Positions 17,511-25,761 of a stretch of DNA of 64,000 bases are shown here, piece after piece. Below the pieces are notes generated by a model, which was not told the DNA's origin, searched no databases, and saw nothing but the letters and a program-made list of their open reading frames with translations. The translations under genes and the position numbers were made by a program. Origin of the DNA: Streptomyces pluripotens. GTDB taxonomy: Bacteria > Actinomycetota > Actinomycetes > Streptomycetales > Streptomycetaceae. Each line of letters starts with the position of its first letter. The stretch's first letter is position 1. The stretch covers positions 2,976,001-3,040,000 of the forward strand of contig NZ_CP021080.1 of assembly GCF_000802245.2 (NCBI RefSeq). The letters are read 5' to 3'.

Positions 17511-17531
17511 GCGATACCGCAGCGGTATCGC
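17511..17531. promoter_or_regulatory. LysR-type operator between divergent LysR and SDR genes
   Basis: GCGATACCGC (17511-17520), one central A, and GCGGTATCGC (17522-17531) form a perfect palindrome that contains T-N11-A. It is 29 bp from the regulator start and 56 bp from the SDR start, the usual position for a LysR binding site. Confidence 0.7.
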
Positions 17532-17586
17532 TGCCCACCCGATCGGTGTTGGCCTGCTTCGCCGGGCCCGGGACAGGATCGTTCGT

Positions 17587-18312
17587 ATGAGCGAACAGAA
17601 GATCGCGCTGGTGACCGGCGCGAACAAGGGCATCGGGTACGAGATCGCGGCCGGTCTGGGTGCCCTCGGCTGGCGGGTCGGGGTCGGCGCCCGGAACGAG
17701 GCACACCGCGAGGGCGCCGTCGCGAAGCTGCGGGCGCTCGGCACCGACGCGTTCGGCGTGCCTCTCGACGTGACGGACGACGCGAGCGTGGCGACCGCCG
17801 CCGGTCTGGTCGAGGACCGCGCCGGACGCCTCGACGCGCTCGTCAACAACGCCGGGATAACCGGCGGACTGCCGCAGACACCCACCACGGTCGCCCCCGC
17901 GACGGTGCTGGCGGCGGTGGAGACCAACGTGATCGGTGTCATCCGCGTCACCAACGCGATGCTGCCGTTGCTGCGCCGCTCGGCGTCGCCGCGGATCGTG
18001 AACATGTCCAGCACGGTCGGCTCACTCACCCTGCAGACCACTCCGGGCGCCGAAACGGGCCCGATCTCGGGCGCCTACGCGCCGTCGAAGACGTTCCTCA
18101 ACGCCGTCACGGTCCAGTACGCCAAGGAACTGGGCGACACCGGCATCCTGATCAACGGCGCCTGCCCCGGCTACTGCGCGACCGACCTCAACGGCTTTCG
18201 TGGCGTCCGCACCCCGGAGCAGGGTGCGGCGATCGCGATCCGGCTCGCGACCCTGCCGGATGACGGCCCGACCGGCGGGTTCTTCGACGAAACGGGGCGG
18301 TTGCCCTGGTGA
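17587..18312 (+). CDS. SDR-family oxidoreductase, likely LysR-controlled
   Basis: A 241-residue short-chain dehydrogenase with TGANKGIG near residues 10-17, LVNNAGI and the catalytic Ser/Tyr/Lys (VNMSSTVGS, GAYAPSKT). The C-terminal segment (FFDETGRLPW) and the TGANKGIG motif resemble carbonyl-reductase-like SDRs. The substrate is unknown. It is divergent from the LysR gene with an operator between. The start follows no clear ribosome-binding site, so the transcript may be leaderless. Confidence 0.88.
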   Translation: MSEQKIALVTGANKGIGYEIAAGLGALGWRVGVGARNEAHREGAVAKLRALGTDAFGVPLDVTDDASVATAAGLVEDRAGRLDALVNNAGITGGLPQTPTTVAPATVLAAVETNVIGVIRVTNAMLPLLRRSASPRIVNMSSTVGSLTLQTTPGAETGPISGAYAPSKTFLNAVTVQYAKELGDTGILINGACPGYCATDLNGFRGVRTPEQGAAIAIRLATLPDDGPTGGFFDETGRLPW

Positions 18313-18382
18313 CCGCGCGGTGATGGCCATCCGCCGCGTGGGGCGGGTTCGCCACGGCGGGACCCGGCCGGCGGCGAGGCGG

Positions 18383-19285
18383 TCACGGCTTGCGAGCGAT
18401 CGCCGCGTGCACGCTGACGTCGGCGTCCGTGACCTCGTTGATGTCCTGGTACTTGATCCGGTCGATGAAGTCCAGGGAGGCGAGGAGTTCGGGGCCCGGG
18501 GCCGGAAGCACGGGCGCCGCGCCGTCGGGCCGCCACCGGTGCACGGGGACCACCCCGGGCTCGGCGGGCGTCAGCCCGTTTCCGGCGAAGAACCGTTCCA
18601 CTCCGTCCTTGGAGCGCAGCACGAAGGTCAGTCCGCTCCGTCTGAAGGACTCCACCACCTTCGCTGTCCCCTCCGGATTGAGGTCGTCGGCCAGGTGGCT
18701 GAGCACGAGCCAGCTCCCCGGGGGCAACGCGTCGAGCAGGTCCCGGACGACGCCGTAGGCCACCTCGTCCTCGATGAAGTGCAACACGGCCACCAGGCAC
18801 AACGCGACGGGCTGGGCGAAGTCGAGTGACCGGGCCGCCTCGTGCAGGATGCGGCCGGGGTCGCGCAGGTCGGCGTCGATGTAGTCGGTCCGCCCCTCGG
18901 GTCCGCTGGTGAGCAGGGCACGTGCGTGCGCGAGCACGATGGGGTCGTTGTCGACGTACACCACCCGCGACTCCGGGGCGATGCGCTGGGCGACCTGGTG
19001 GACGTTCTGCGCGGTCGGCAGGCCGGCACCGATGTCCAGGAACTGCCGGACGCCCTCCTCCTCCACAAGCGCGGTGACCGCACGGCGCAGGAAGTCCCGG
19101 TTGTGCCGGGCGGTGAGGAATCCGCGGGGGTGGTTGGCGATGGCCGCGGCAGCCGCCTTCCGGTCGACCGGATAGTGGTCCTTGCCGCCGAGGAAGAGGT
19201 CGTAGACCCGGGCCGGGTGCGGCTTGGTGGAGTCGATCCTCCTCCGCAACTCGGCGGAATCGGGGCTGAGCGCGTCACCCGGCAT
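18383..19285 (-). CDS. SAM-dependent methyltransferase (DUF574/Methyltransf_19 family)
   Basis: A 300-residue protein with the family hallmark STKPHPARVYDLFLGGKDHY near the N-terminus, the SAM-binding motif QFLDIGAGLPTAQNVH, and VVYVDNDPIVLAHARALL. The family is abundant in Streptomyces and often lies near regulatory genes; the methyl acceptor is unknown. ATG 19285 has AGGGAG 8 bp upstream. It is co-directional with the WYL regulator 75 bp upstream, with a tandem 15-bp repeat between. Confidence 0.9.
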   Translation of the reverse strand: MPGDALSPDSAELRRRIDSTKPHPARVYDLFLGGKDHYPVDRKAAAAAIANHPRGFLTARHNRDFLRRAVTALVEEEGVRQFLDIGAGLPTAQNVHQVAQRIAPESRVVYVDNDPIVLAHARALLTSGPEGRTDYIDADLRDPGRILHEAARSLDFAQPVALCLVAVLHFIEDEVAYGVVRDLLDALPPGSWLVLSHLADDLNPEGTAKVVESFRRSGLTFVLRSKDGVERFFAGNGLTPAEPGVVPVHRWRPDGAAPVLPAPGPELLASLDFIDRIKYQDINEVTDADVSVHAAIARKP

Positions 19286-19319
19286 GGCGTGTCTCCCTGA
19301 AAAGTCCGACGGATCGTTC

Positions 19320-19349
19320 GTCGTCAACAACCTAGTCGTCAACAACCTA
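19320..19349. repeat. Tandem 15-bp direct repeat upstream of methyltransferase
   Basis: GTCGTCAACAACCTA occurs twice without a gap (19320-19334 and 19335-19349). Read on the minus strand each unit carries TTGACGAC, which could supply a -35 element for the methyltransferase gene. Confidence 0.8.
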
Positions 19350-19359
19350 ACGGCTGGGT

Positions 19360-20385
19360 CTACTTGGCGGCGCCCACCGCTGACCCCGGTCCGTGGCCGC
19401 CGTTTCCGTCGGGCACGTCCGCGTGACCGGAGGTGTTCGCGCACTCCGCGAGGAGCTCCCGGGTGCGGTTCAGCAAGGCTTCCCGCACGGCCTGAGGCTC
19501 CAGCACCCGCAGGGGTGTGCCCAGGCCGAGGAGGTAGCGGGCGAGGCCGTCCGGGTCGGGGCCACCGATGTCGACGACGGTGGCGTCGGGCCCGTCCGGG
19601 CGGTGTGTTCCGACCGTCGCCGGGATCAGCCGAAGTGCCTGGTCCATGGGGAGCGGGAGGCGGATGGTCGCGGACAGCGGGTACGGGCCGTTGGCGATGT
19701 TGCGGGAGACGAGCAGCCCCGGGTCCGGCAGGTCGGTGAGGTCCGCCGGTTCTCCGGTGGACCGGAGCCACTCGACCCGGTCGGCCCGGAACGTCCGCCA
19801 CTGCCGTCGCGACACGTCCCGGGCGACGAAGTACCAGCGCCGTCCGGTGTGGACGAGGCGGTACGGGTCGACGTCCCGGACCGCGGTCCGCCCCTGCCCG
19901 TCGGTGTACGACAGCCGGGCACGCTCACCCCGCCGGCAGACCACGGCCAGCTCCAGCAGCAGGCCCGCCCTGATCTGCGGCCCGTGGGCCCCGGGGAGGC
20001 GTACGAAGGCGTCGTCCAGGTCGCCAAGGCGGTCCGCGATGCGCCGAGGCAGTACCTGGCGCAGTTTCAGCAGAGCGGACAGGGCCGCCTGGTCGCTGCC
20101 GAGGGCGTCGCTCAGTGCTGCCTCCCGCAGCCCGACGGCGACGGCGAGGGCCTCCTCGTCGTCGAGGATCAGCGGCGGCACCCGCGAGCCGGCGCGGAGG
20201 CGGTAGCCGCCCCAGGGTCCTGCGTCGGAGTCGACGCAGTAGCCGAGTTCCCGGAGTCTGGCGATGTCCCGCCGGACCGTGCGGTCGGTGACCTCCATAC
20301 GTCCGGCCAGTTCGGCACAGGTCCAGGACGGCCGGGAGGACAGCAGGGACAGCAGCCGCAGCAGGCGGGCGGATGCGCTGATCAC
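19360..20385 (-). CDS. WYL-domain (YafY-type) transcriptional regulator
   Basis: A 341-residue protein with an N-terminal HTH (WTCAELAGRMEVTDRTVRRD), a WYL domain at about 140-235 (RARLSYTDGQGRTAVRDVDP, RRWYFVARD) and a C-terminal WCX region. WYL proteins are ligand-responsive regulators. The GTG start is in the classic HTH-first position. It is divergent from a VOC-family gene around a 14-bp inverted repeat. This is the common regulator-plus-glyoxalase pairing, so the VOC gene is the likely target. Confidence 0.88.
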   Translation of the reverse strand: MISASARLLRLLSLLSSRPSWTCAELAGRMEVTDRTVRRDIARLRELGYCVDSDAGPWGGYRLRAGSRVPPLILDDEEALAVAVGLREAALSDALGSDQAALSALLKLRQVLPRRIADRLGDLDDAFVRLPGAHGPQIRAGLLLELAVVCRRGERARLSYTDGQGRTAVRDVDPYRLVHTGRRWYFVARDVSRRQWRTFRADRVEWLRSTGEPADLTDLPDPGLLVSRNIANGPYPLSATIRLPLPMDQALRLIPATVGTHRPDGPDATVVDIGGPDPDGLARYLLGLGTPLRVLEPQAVREALLNRTRELLAECANTSGHADVPDGNGGHGPGSAVGAAK

Positions 20386-20408
20386 GGCTCGGAGTCTGGC
20401 ACATGTCC

Positions 20409-20443
20409 GGCACGACCAGGACCGGAACTGTCCTGGTCGTGCC
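20409..20443. promoter_or_regulatory. Perfect inverted repeat between WYL regulator and VOC gene
   Basis: GGCACGACCAGGAC (20409-20422) and GTCCTGGTCGTGCC (20430-20443) form perfect 14-bp arms around a 7-bp centre, 15 bp before the VOC start and 24 bp from the regulator start. It is the probable operator of the WYL regulator. Confidence 0.75.
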
Positions 20444-20457
20444 CTAGCGTCCTCACC

Positions 20458-20844
20458 ATGAGCACGGACACCACTTCCACACCCGAGTTCCGCTACGTCG
20501 CCGTCACCTTCGACTGCCCCGATCCTGCAGAACTAGCCCGTTTCTACAGTGAGTTGCTTGGCCACCCGACGATCTTCAGCAACGACGACTTCGCGCTGAT
20601 CGGCAAGGAGGGCGAAGCCGGCCTGGGCTTCAACCGACTGGCCGACTACCGTCCGCCCACCTGGCCGGACCCCGCCCAGGAGAAGCAGGCCCACATCGAG
20701 CTGGGCGTGGCGGACCTGGACGCCGCCGAGAAACGACTGCTCGGTCTGGGAGCCACCAAACCCGCCTTCCAGCCTGCCCCGGACAGATGGCGGGTTCTGC
20801 TGGACCCGGCTGGCCACCCGTTCTGCATCAGCTCACTCGTCTAG
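20458..20844 (+). CDS. VOC-family (glyoxalase/dioxygenase-fold) protein
   Basis: A 128-residue protein with two beta-alpha-beta-beta-beta modules. The first begins FRYVAVTFDCPDPAELARFY; the second has QAHIELGVADLDAAEKRLLG and ends DPAGHPFCISSLV. The histidine in AHIEL and the glutamate nearby fit metal ligands. The family includes glyoxalases, antibiotic-binding proteins and dioxygenases; this member resembles the single-domain glyoxalase-like group. The start has little upstream ribosome-binding sequence, and the inverted repeat lies immediately before it. Confidence 0.85.
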   Translation: MSTDTTSTPEFRYVAVTFDCPDPAELARFYSELLGHPTIFSNDDFALIGKEGEAGLGFNRLADYRPPTWPDPAQEKQAHIELGVADLDAAEKRLLGLGATKPAFQPAPDRWRVLLDPAGHPFCISSLV

Positions 20845-20930
20845 TGCTGTGACCGCATAGGTTCACCGGCATGCTGGAGCAATCGGCCCTGTAGGCCTGG
20901 CCGGTATCGCCATGTGTGGATAATGCACCC

Positions 20931-21134
20931 GTGACCTCAGACATAGCCCGTCCAAGATGGTGGTCCGCGCTTCGCGCTGTGCTGGGCTTCGTCGTTGGCG
21001 GCGGACTCGGCTTCTTCGTTTACGCAGTGGTGAGGCATCACCCGGTTGCTGCAATGCCGTGGGGCGGGCTGCTGTTCGGGGCGATCGTGTGCGCGACACT
21101 CAGCGCACTGTTCCCCAAGCGACATCGCCGGTGA
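20931..21134 (+). CDS. Small membrane protein of unknown function
   Basis: A 67-residue product from GTG 20931 (GTG 20916 is possible) with two hydrophobic helices (VLGFVVGGGLGFFVYAVV and PWGGLLFGAIVCATLSALF) and a basic C-terminus KRHRR. Codon third positions are GC-rich. No family is recognised. It stands alone, with no close neighbours on its strand until the DUF4253 gene 190 bp away. Confidence 0.5.
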   Translation: MTSDIARPRWWSALRAVLGFVVGGGLGFFVYAVVRHHPVAAMPWGGLLFGAIVCATLSALFPKRHRR

Positions 21135-21323
21135 GTCCCTCTCCCACGGGCAAAGCCTCAAGCTGCGGCGGCAAGGGGGCGTCCGCCCCAGCGGTGCCTT
21201 TCTCGCTGCGGATGCGGGCGTGTGCGCGGCGTTGGGCGGCACTAGAAAAGCCGTACCGGCAAGGGCGTTGACCGAAAAGGCAGGTCAACACCATTGTCAG
21301 TGGGTCCCCTTACAGTCACCGGC

Positions 21324-22142
21324 ATGGCGACTCTTCCTAACCCGCTGCCCCAACTGATCACCGATCCGAGCGGGCGCGCCGTCGGGCTGCAACTTCCGCC
21401 CGGCCAGCTGTTCGACCTGACCGACGACGGCCCCTGGCACGAACCGCTCCTGTGGCACGCGCAGAAGCAGGCCGCGCCCGGCACCTGGAAGGCCCTGGGC
21501 GCTCCGGCGTCGCGCGTCGGCCTGCTGCCGGTGATCGTGGACCTGGGCGGCTCCGCAGGTGGCCTGCGGGACTGGGGTCTGCTGCCCGGCGAGACCTCGT
21601 ATCCGGGGGACCACGACGCCGAGGACGTCCTCGCGGAGTACTGGTGGGAGGAGACGGAGGGCGGCGAAGCCGCCGCGGACATCGAGCCGTTCGGGGTCGA
21701 GTGGCCCGGCCTCGCGCCCGCTGCGGCTCTCACCGCCGACCCGGACACACGGGCCGCCCAGGTCGCCGACATGCTGGCCGGCAACCCGGATCCGTTGATC
21801 GAGGAGCCGCACCTCGCGCTGGTCCCGGCCCGGCGGTCCGCCGACATCCCGGCGGCGATCGGCTGGGCCGGCCCGGTGAACTACGAGTGCGACGTGGCCC
21901 GGCTGTGCGCCGTCCTGCGCTCCTGGGAGGACCGCTTCGGCATACGGGTCGTAGCCCTCGGCCTGGACACCCTCGTCGTGTCCGTCGCGGCCCCGCCGGC
22001 CACCCGGGCGGAAGCCGAGGCAGTGGCCGCGGAACACTTCGCGCTCTGCCCCGACACCATCGGCCAAGGCGACCGGGAAAGCCTCCAGGCCTACGCCAAG
22101 GACCTCGTCGGCGCCCACACCTGGACCTTCTGGTGGGACTGA
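21324..22142 (+). CDS. DUF4253 domain protein
   Basis: A 272-residue protein with the C-terminal DUF4253 region (YECDVARLCAVLRSWEDRFG, VVALGLDTLVVSVAAPP, EAVAAEHFALCPDTIGQGD, YAKDLVGAHTWTFWWD). The family is common in actinomycetes, where it may be a toxin-immunity or regulatory component, but the function is unproven. ATG 21324 matches family length. A terminator follows immediately. Confidence 0.85.
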   Translation: MATLPNPLPQLITDPSGRAVGLQLPPGQLFDLTDDGPWHEPLLWHAQKQAAPGTWKALGAPASRVGLLPVIVDLGGSAGGLRDWGLLPGETSYPGDHDAEDVLAEYWWEETEGGEAAADIEPFGVEWPGLAPAAALTADPDTRAAQVADMLAGNPDPLIEEPHLALVPARRSADIPAAIGWAGPVNYECDVARLCAVLRSWEDRFGIRVVALGLDTLVVSVAAPPATRAEAEAVAAEHFALCPDTIGQGDRESLQAYAKDLVGAHTWTFWWD

Positions 22143-22172
22143 GGAAGCCCGGGCACCAGCCCGGGCTTCCTC
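22141..22172. terminator. Terminator after DUF4253 gene
   Basis: GAGGAAGCCCGGG (22141-22153) pairs perfectly with CCCGGGCTTCCTC (22160-22172) across a 6-nt loop. The convergent DUF805 gene ends 28 bp further on and may share it. Confidence 0.85.
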
Positions 22173-22199
22173 AGGAGAGCGGATGTCGGCGCGACGTCA

Positions 22200-22556
22200 T
22201 CACGCGAACACCGGCGCCTCCTTAGGGTTCGGACCGAACTTGTTCACGCCCGGCTGGCTGTCCAGGCAGTAGAAGACCAGCAGGGTGATGGGACCGACGA
22301 CCGGGACGAGCTCGAAGAGGAACCACCAGCCCGAGCGACCCGTGTCGTGCAGTCGGCGCACGGCGACGGCCAGGGTGGGCAGCAGGAACCCGAGCACGGG
22401 GATGGCTATGAGGTAGGGCGCGTGGGCCGCATAGCCGAGGATCCCGAAGACGCCGTAGATGATCTCCAGGAACAGGGTGTACAGCCAGTACTCCTTGCGG
22501 CGCGCACGCCCGCCGAAGACCGCGTACTTCTTGAGTGCCTCGATGAACCAGCTCAC
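22200..22556 (-). CDS. DUF805 membrane protein
   Basis: A 118-residue protein starting at GTG 22556 (GGGGG 5 bp upstream). It has the DUF805 signature FGGRARRKEYWLYTLF near the N-terminus, four hydrophobic segments, and VRRLHDTGRSGWWFLFELVP with GVNKFGPNP near the C-terminus. The family (YhaH-like) is of unknown function. The 285 bp between its start and the end of hemB hold no other gene that I can support. Confidence 0.88.
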   Translation of the reverse strand: MSWFIEALKKYAVFGGRARRKEYWLYTLFLEIIYGVFGILGYAAHAPYLIAIPVLGFLLPTLAVAVRRLHDTGRSGWWFLFELVPVVGPITLLVFYCLDSQPGVNKFGPNPKEAPVFA

Positions 22557-22841
22557 TACAACCCCCAGGTATCGACGTTCAGACCTTGCGAACGGATCAA
22601 GGTCAGGCGCAGACACTAAGGGCTCTGCAAGCTCGCGTCACTCCGCGCAGGCCGCAGCCGAACAGGGCTTTGGGCGCACTCCAAACATCGCTTTTCAGAC
22701 AGATACGCCCAGGATCACGGTCTCCTCACGGGACAAACACCGGCGGTTCCCGCAACCGCGTCCGTTCCGTTGCCGAACCGAAGGCAGGTCGATCCCGTTC
22801 CGCCGCCGGTTCGGTACCGGAATGATCTCGAACCGTTTCCG

Positions 22842-23834
22842 TCAGGCCAGCTTCCGGGCCGCTTCGGTCGCCCAGTAGGTGAGGATGGTGCGCGCTCCGG
22901 CCCGCTTGATGCCGGTCAGCGTCTCGAAGATGGCCCGGTCGCGGTCCAGCCAGCCCTTCTCCGCGGCGGCCTCGACCATCGAGTACTCACCGGAGATCTG
23001 GTAGGCGGCGACCGGCACGTCGACGCTGTCCGCGACCCGCGCCAGGATGTCCAGGTACGGTCCGGCCGGCTTGACCATCACCATGTCCGCGCCCTCGGCC
23101 AGGTCCAGCTCCAATTCCCGCAGGGACTCGCGCCAGTTGGCGGGATCCTGCTGGTAGGTCTTGCGGTCGCCCTGGAGTGAGGAGGCGACGGCCTCGCGGA
23201 AGGGGCCGTAGAACGCGGAGGAGTACTTGGCCGTGTAGGCGAGGATCGCCACGTCCTCCCGACCGATCTGGTCGAGCGCGTCCCGGACCACGCCGATCTG
23301 ACCGTCCATCATCCCGCTCGGGCCGACGACGTGGGCGCCGGCGTCGGCCTGCACCTGCGCCATCTCGGCGTACCGCTCCAGGGTGGCGTCGTTGTCGACC
23401 CGCCCCCGGTCATCCAGTACGCCGCAGTGCCCGTGGTCGGTGGTCTCGTCCAGGCACAGGTCGGACATGACGAGCAGGTCGTCCCCGACCTCGGCCCGCA
23501 CGTCCCGGATCGCGACCTGCAGGATCCCGTCCGGGTCGGTGCCCGGCGTGCCCACGGCGTCCTTCTTGGACTCCTCCGGCACGCCGAACAGCATAATCCC
23601 GGAGATCCCCGCCTCCACGGCCTCCAGCGCGGCCTTCTTCAGGCTGTCCCGGGTGTGCTGCACGACACCGGGCATGGCGGCGATCGGCACCGGCTCGCTC
23701 ACGCCCTCCCGAACGAATGCCGGAAGGATGAAGTCGGCGGGGTGCAGCCGTGTCTCGGCGACCATGCGCCGCATGACGGGCGAGGTCCGCAGCCGCCGGG
23801 GTCGCGTGCCGGGGAAGGATCCGTACTTCGTCAT
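22842..23834 (-). CDS. hemB: Delta-aminolevulinic acid dehydratase (porphobilinogen synthase)
   Basis: A 330-residue HemB that condenses two 5-aminolevulinate molecules to porphobilinogen. Both catalytic lysines are visible ([17 protein letters not shown] and [14 protein letters not shown]), as is the metal and substrate region ([17 protein letters not shown]). The aspartate/cysteine pattern fits the Mg-dependent or mixed metal type. ATG 23834 gives a normal N-terminus ([16 protein letters not shown]). It lies 2.8 kb from the end of hemD, separated by a phospholipase D-like gene and two pseudogenes, so it is probably transcribed apart from the rex-hem operon. Confidence 0.95.
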   Translation of the reverse strand: MTKYGSFPGTRPRRLRTSPVMRRMVAETRLHPADFILPAFVREGVSEPVPIAAMPGVVQHTRDSLKKAALEAVEAGISGIMLFGVPEESKKDAVGTPGTDPDGILQVAIRDVRAEVGDDLLVMSDLCLDETTDHGHCGVLDDRGRVDNDATLERYAEMAQVQADAGAHVVGPSGMMDGQIGVVRDALDQIGREDVAILAYTAKYSSAFYGPFREAVASSLQGDRKTYQQDPANWRESLRELELDLAEGADMVMVKPAGPYLDILARVADSVDVPVAAYQISGEYSMVEAAAEKGWLDRDRAIFETLTGIKRAGARTILTYWATEAARKLA

Positions 23835-24218
23835 GCCCCCTACGCTACGCCCGCGGGACCCGCCCCTTTGCCGACTCCCTGTCGGCCGCCCCGGTCGCGC
23901 GGCGGCCGACCCGCCCGTCCCGGAACCACCTCCCGGTACCGCCCGCAATGAGGCTCGCACAGGACCGCGCAGACCCGCGCCGATGCCCGCACCGGCGCCC
24001 GCGGCGGTACCGGCATACCGAGATTTTGCGGACCACTGACCTTCTCTCGAACCGCCTCCCATCAGCACGTTGTCCGCTTCGCCCGCTCTTCCGGCCGACT
24101 GGTCACCACGCGTTCACTCCGCCACCCTTCCTCAACGTTCTACGCGCGTGGTGTCATGCACGCGCCACCCTCAGGGCCACCCCCCGAGGGAGTTCTCCTC
24201 ACCGACTAGGAGTCACGC
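23835..24218. other. Intergenic region between hemB and the PLD-like gene
   Basis: These 384 bp lie between divergent genes and hold no credible ORF. A 10-bp inverted repeat (GTCGGCCGCC, 23881-23890, with GGCGGCCGAC, 23901-23910) and the promoters of both genes are expected here. I see no clear -35/-10 match. Confidence 0.5.
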
Positions 24219-25214
24219 ATGCTGTGGAAGGTCCTCGGCCGTGCGGGCGTCGCCCTGGCGGCCGGCACCGCCGTCCTCGCCACCGCCGCCCCCGCGAACG
24301 CCGCGAGCTACAACGCCTTCGCCTTCTCCCAGAGCGGCAACGGTCAGACCACCGTCTACGACTTCATCAACTCCGCCACCAGCACGCTCGACATGACCAT
24401 GTACGAGCTGGAGGACACCACCGCCGTCGACAACCTCGTAGCCCTGCAGGACAAGGGCGTCACCGTCCGGGTCGTCCTGGACCGACGGCACAAGAGCGCG
24501 AACAACTCGGCGTACACCGCCCTGAAGAACGCGGGCGTGGGCGTCGTCTGGTCCTCGTCCCGCTTCGTCTACACCCACCAGAAGACGATCACGGTGGACG
24601 GCACCAAGTCCCTGATCATGACCGGGAACCTCACCGCCCAGTACTACACGACCAGCCGTGACTACGGCGTCTTCACCGACGACACCCGGGACGTGGCGTC
24701 CATCGAGAAGGTCTTCAACGCCGACTACGACGACACCCCGATCACCCCCACCGACGGCGACCACCTGCTGTGGTCCCCCACCGACTCCCGCGACCGCCTG
24801 GTGTCCCTCATAGACTCGGCCACCACCACCCTCGACGTCGAGGAACTGGAGCTGAGCGACAGCGCGGTCGTCGACGCCATCGTGGCGCGCGCCGAGGCGG
24901 GCGTGACCGTACGGGTGGTCCTGGAACACCCCTCCTCCTACTCCAGCGAGGTCTCCGCCATCGAGGCCGCCGGCGGCACCGTCGTCGGCTACTCCGACTA
25001 CTACGGCTTCTACATCCATGCCAAGGCGATGGTCGCCGACTACGGCCTGTCCACCCAGGCGGTGGAGGCCGGCTCCATCAACATCAGCAGCAACTCGCTG
25101 GACAACAACCGCGAGCTGGGCATCGTCCTCAAGGGCACGGGCGTCGCCGAACCGGTGGCCACCACCATCGAGACGACGTTCGACAGCGACTACGCGGGCG
25201 GCACGGCCGCCTGA
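24219..25214 (+). CDS. Secreted phospholipase D-like protein (two HKD motifs)
   Basis: A 331-residue secreted protein. The signal peptide ends near ATAAPANAAS (about residue 30). Two HxKx4D motifs are present: H120-K122-D127 (YTHQKTITVDG) with TGNLTAQ behind, and H267-K269-D274 (IHAKAMVADYG) with SSNSLDNNRELG. Both halves needed for the PLD active site are intact. The family includes phospholipases, nucleases and transferases; a secreted phospholipase or nuclease is likely. ATG 24219 follows AGGAG. A GC-rich stem-loop ends the gene. Its position inside the haem gene region suggests later insertion. Confidence 0.9.
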   Translation: MLWKVLGRAGVALAAGTAVLATAAPANAASYNAFAFSQSGNGQTTVYDFINSATSTLDMTMYELEDTTAVDNLVALQDKGVTVRVVLDRRHKSANNSAYTALKNAGVGVVWSSSRFVYTHQKTITVDGTKSLIMTGNLTAQYYTTSRDYGVFTDDTRDVASIEKVFNADYDDTPITPTDGDHLLWSPTDSRDRLVSLIDSATTTLDVEELELSDSAVVDAIVARAEAGVTVRVVLEHPSSYSSEVSAIEAAGGTVVGYSDYYGFYIHAKAMVADYGLSTQAVEAGSINISSNSLDNNRELGIVLKGTGVAEPVATTIETTFDSDYAGGTAA

Positions 25215-25229
25215 CGGTGAGGGTGACGG

Positions 25230-25262
25230 GCGGGGGCCCGGGTGCGTCCCGTGCCCCCGCCG
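25230..25262 (+). terminator. Hairpin downstream of the PLD-like gene
   Basis: GGCGGGGGC (25230-25238) and GCCCCCGCC (25254-25262) form a GC-only 9-bp stem 15 bp past the stop codon. Confidence 0.6.
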
Positions 25263-25367
25263 GTCCCGGGCCGCACGAGAGCACCGGCCGTGATGCGACG
25301 GGCGCGAGCGGCAATCACAGGTGACGGCCAGGCTCCGGCGAGCGGACGGCACCTTCGCGCCCGTCCG

Positions 25368-25735
25368 TCACAGGTCCAGTTCCGCCCACACCGTCTTGCA
25401 CGGCACCGGCCCGCACCGCACACCCCAGCGGTCCGCCAACTCCTCCACCAGCAACAGTCCGTAGCCGGACTCGGCGGCTAAGCCGACCGCGGCCCCACGG
25501 ACGGGCAGGTGATCGCCCGGGTGTCGGTCACCTCGATCCGCAGCAGCCGCCACGCGGTGACCGAGAGCACGAGGCGGAAACTCCGGCCGGGCACCCGGCC
25601 GTGGAACGCGGCGTTCGCCGCCAGTTCGGCGACGATGAGCCGGGCGGGGTCCAACGGCAGGTCCCATGCGTGCAGTTGCTCGACCGCGAGCAGCCGGGCG
25701 AGACGCGCGCCGCGATGGGTCGGGGAAAGGGGCAC
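25368..25735 (-). pseudogene. ATP-binding (HATPase, RsbW-like) protein, truncated and frameshifted
   Basis: The frame from GTG 25735 reads PLSPTHRGARLARLLAVEQL, AELAANAAFHGRVPG (N-box) and LRIEVTDTR, then runs into nonsense and stops at 25478. The next frame resumes GDHLPVRGAAVGLAAESGYG and ends LADRWGVRCGPVPCKTVWAE. Restoring one base in the CCC run at 25516-25518 joins the two. The gene also lacks its N-terminal 10-15 residues and promoter. This family forms divergent pairs with XRE/DUF397 genes in Streptomyces. It is not expected to be functional. Confidence 0.8.
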
Positions 25736-25761
25736 GCAGAACTGGCGCGCCGGGTGCGGTG

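Noticed and set aside
20845..20915. Possible insertion-sequence end (TGACCGCATAGGTTCACCGG)
   Set aside because: The sequence vaguely resembles transposon-adjacent DNA from memory, but there is no transposase frame, terminal inverted repeat or target duplication nearby.
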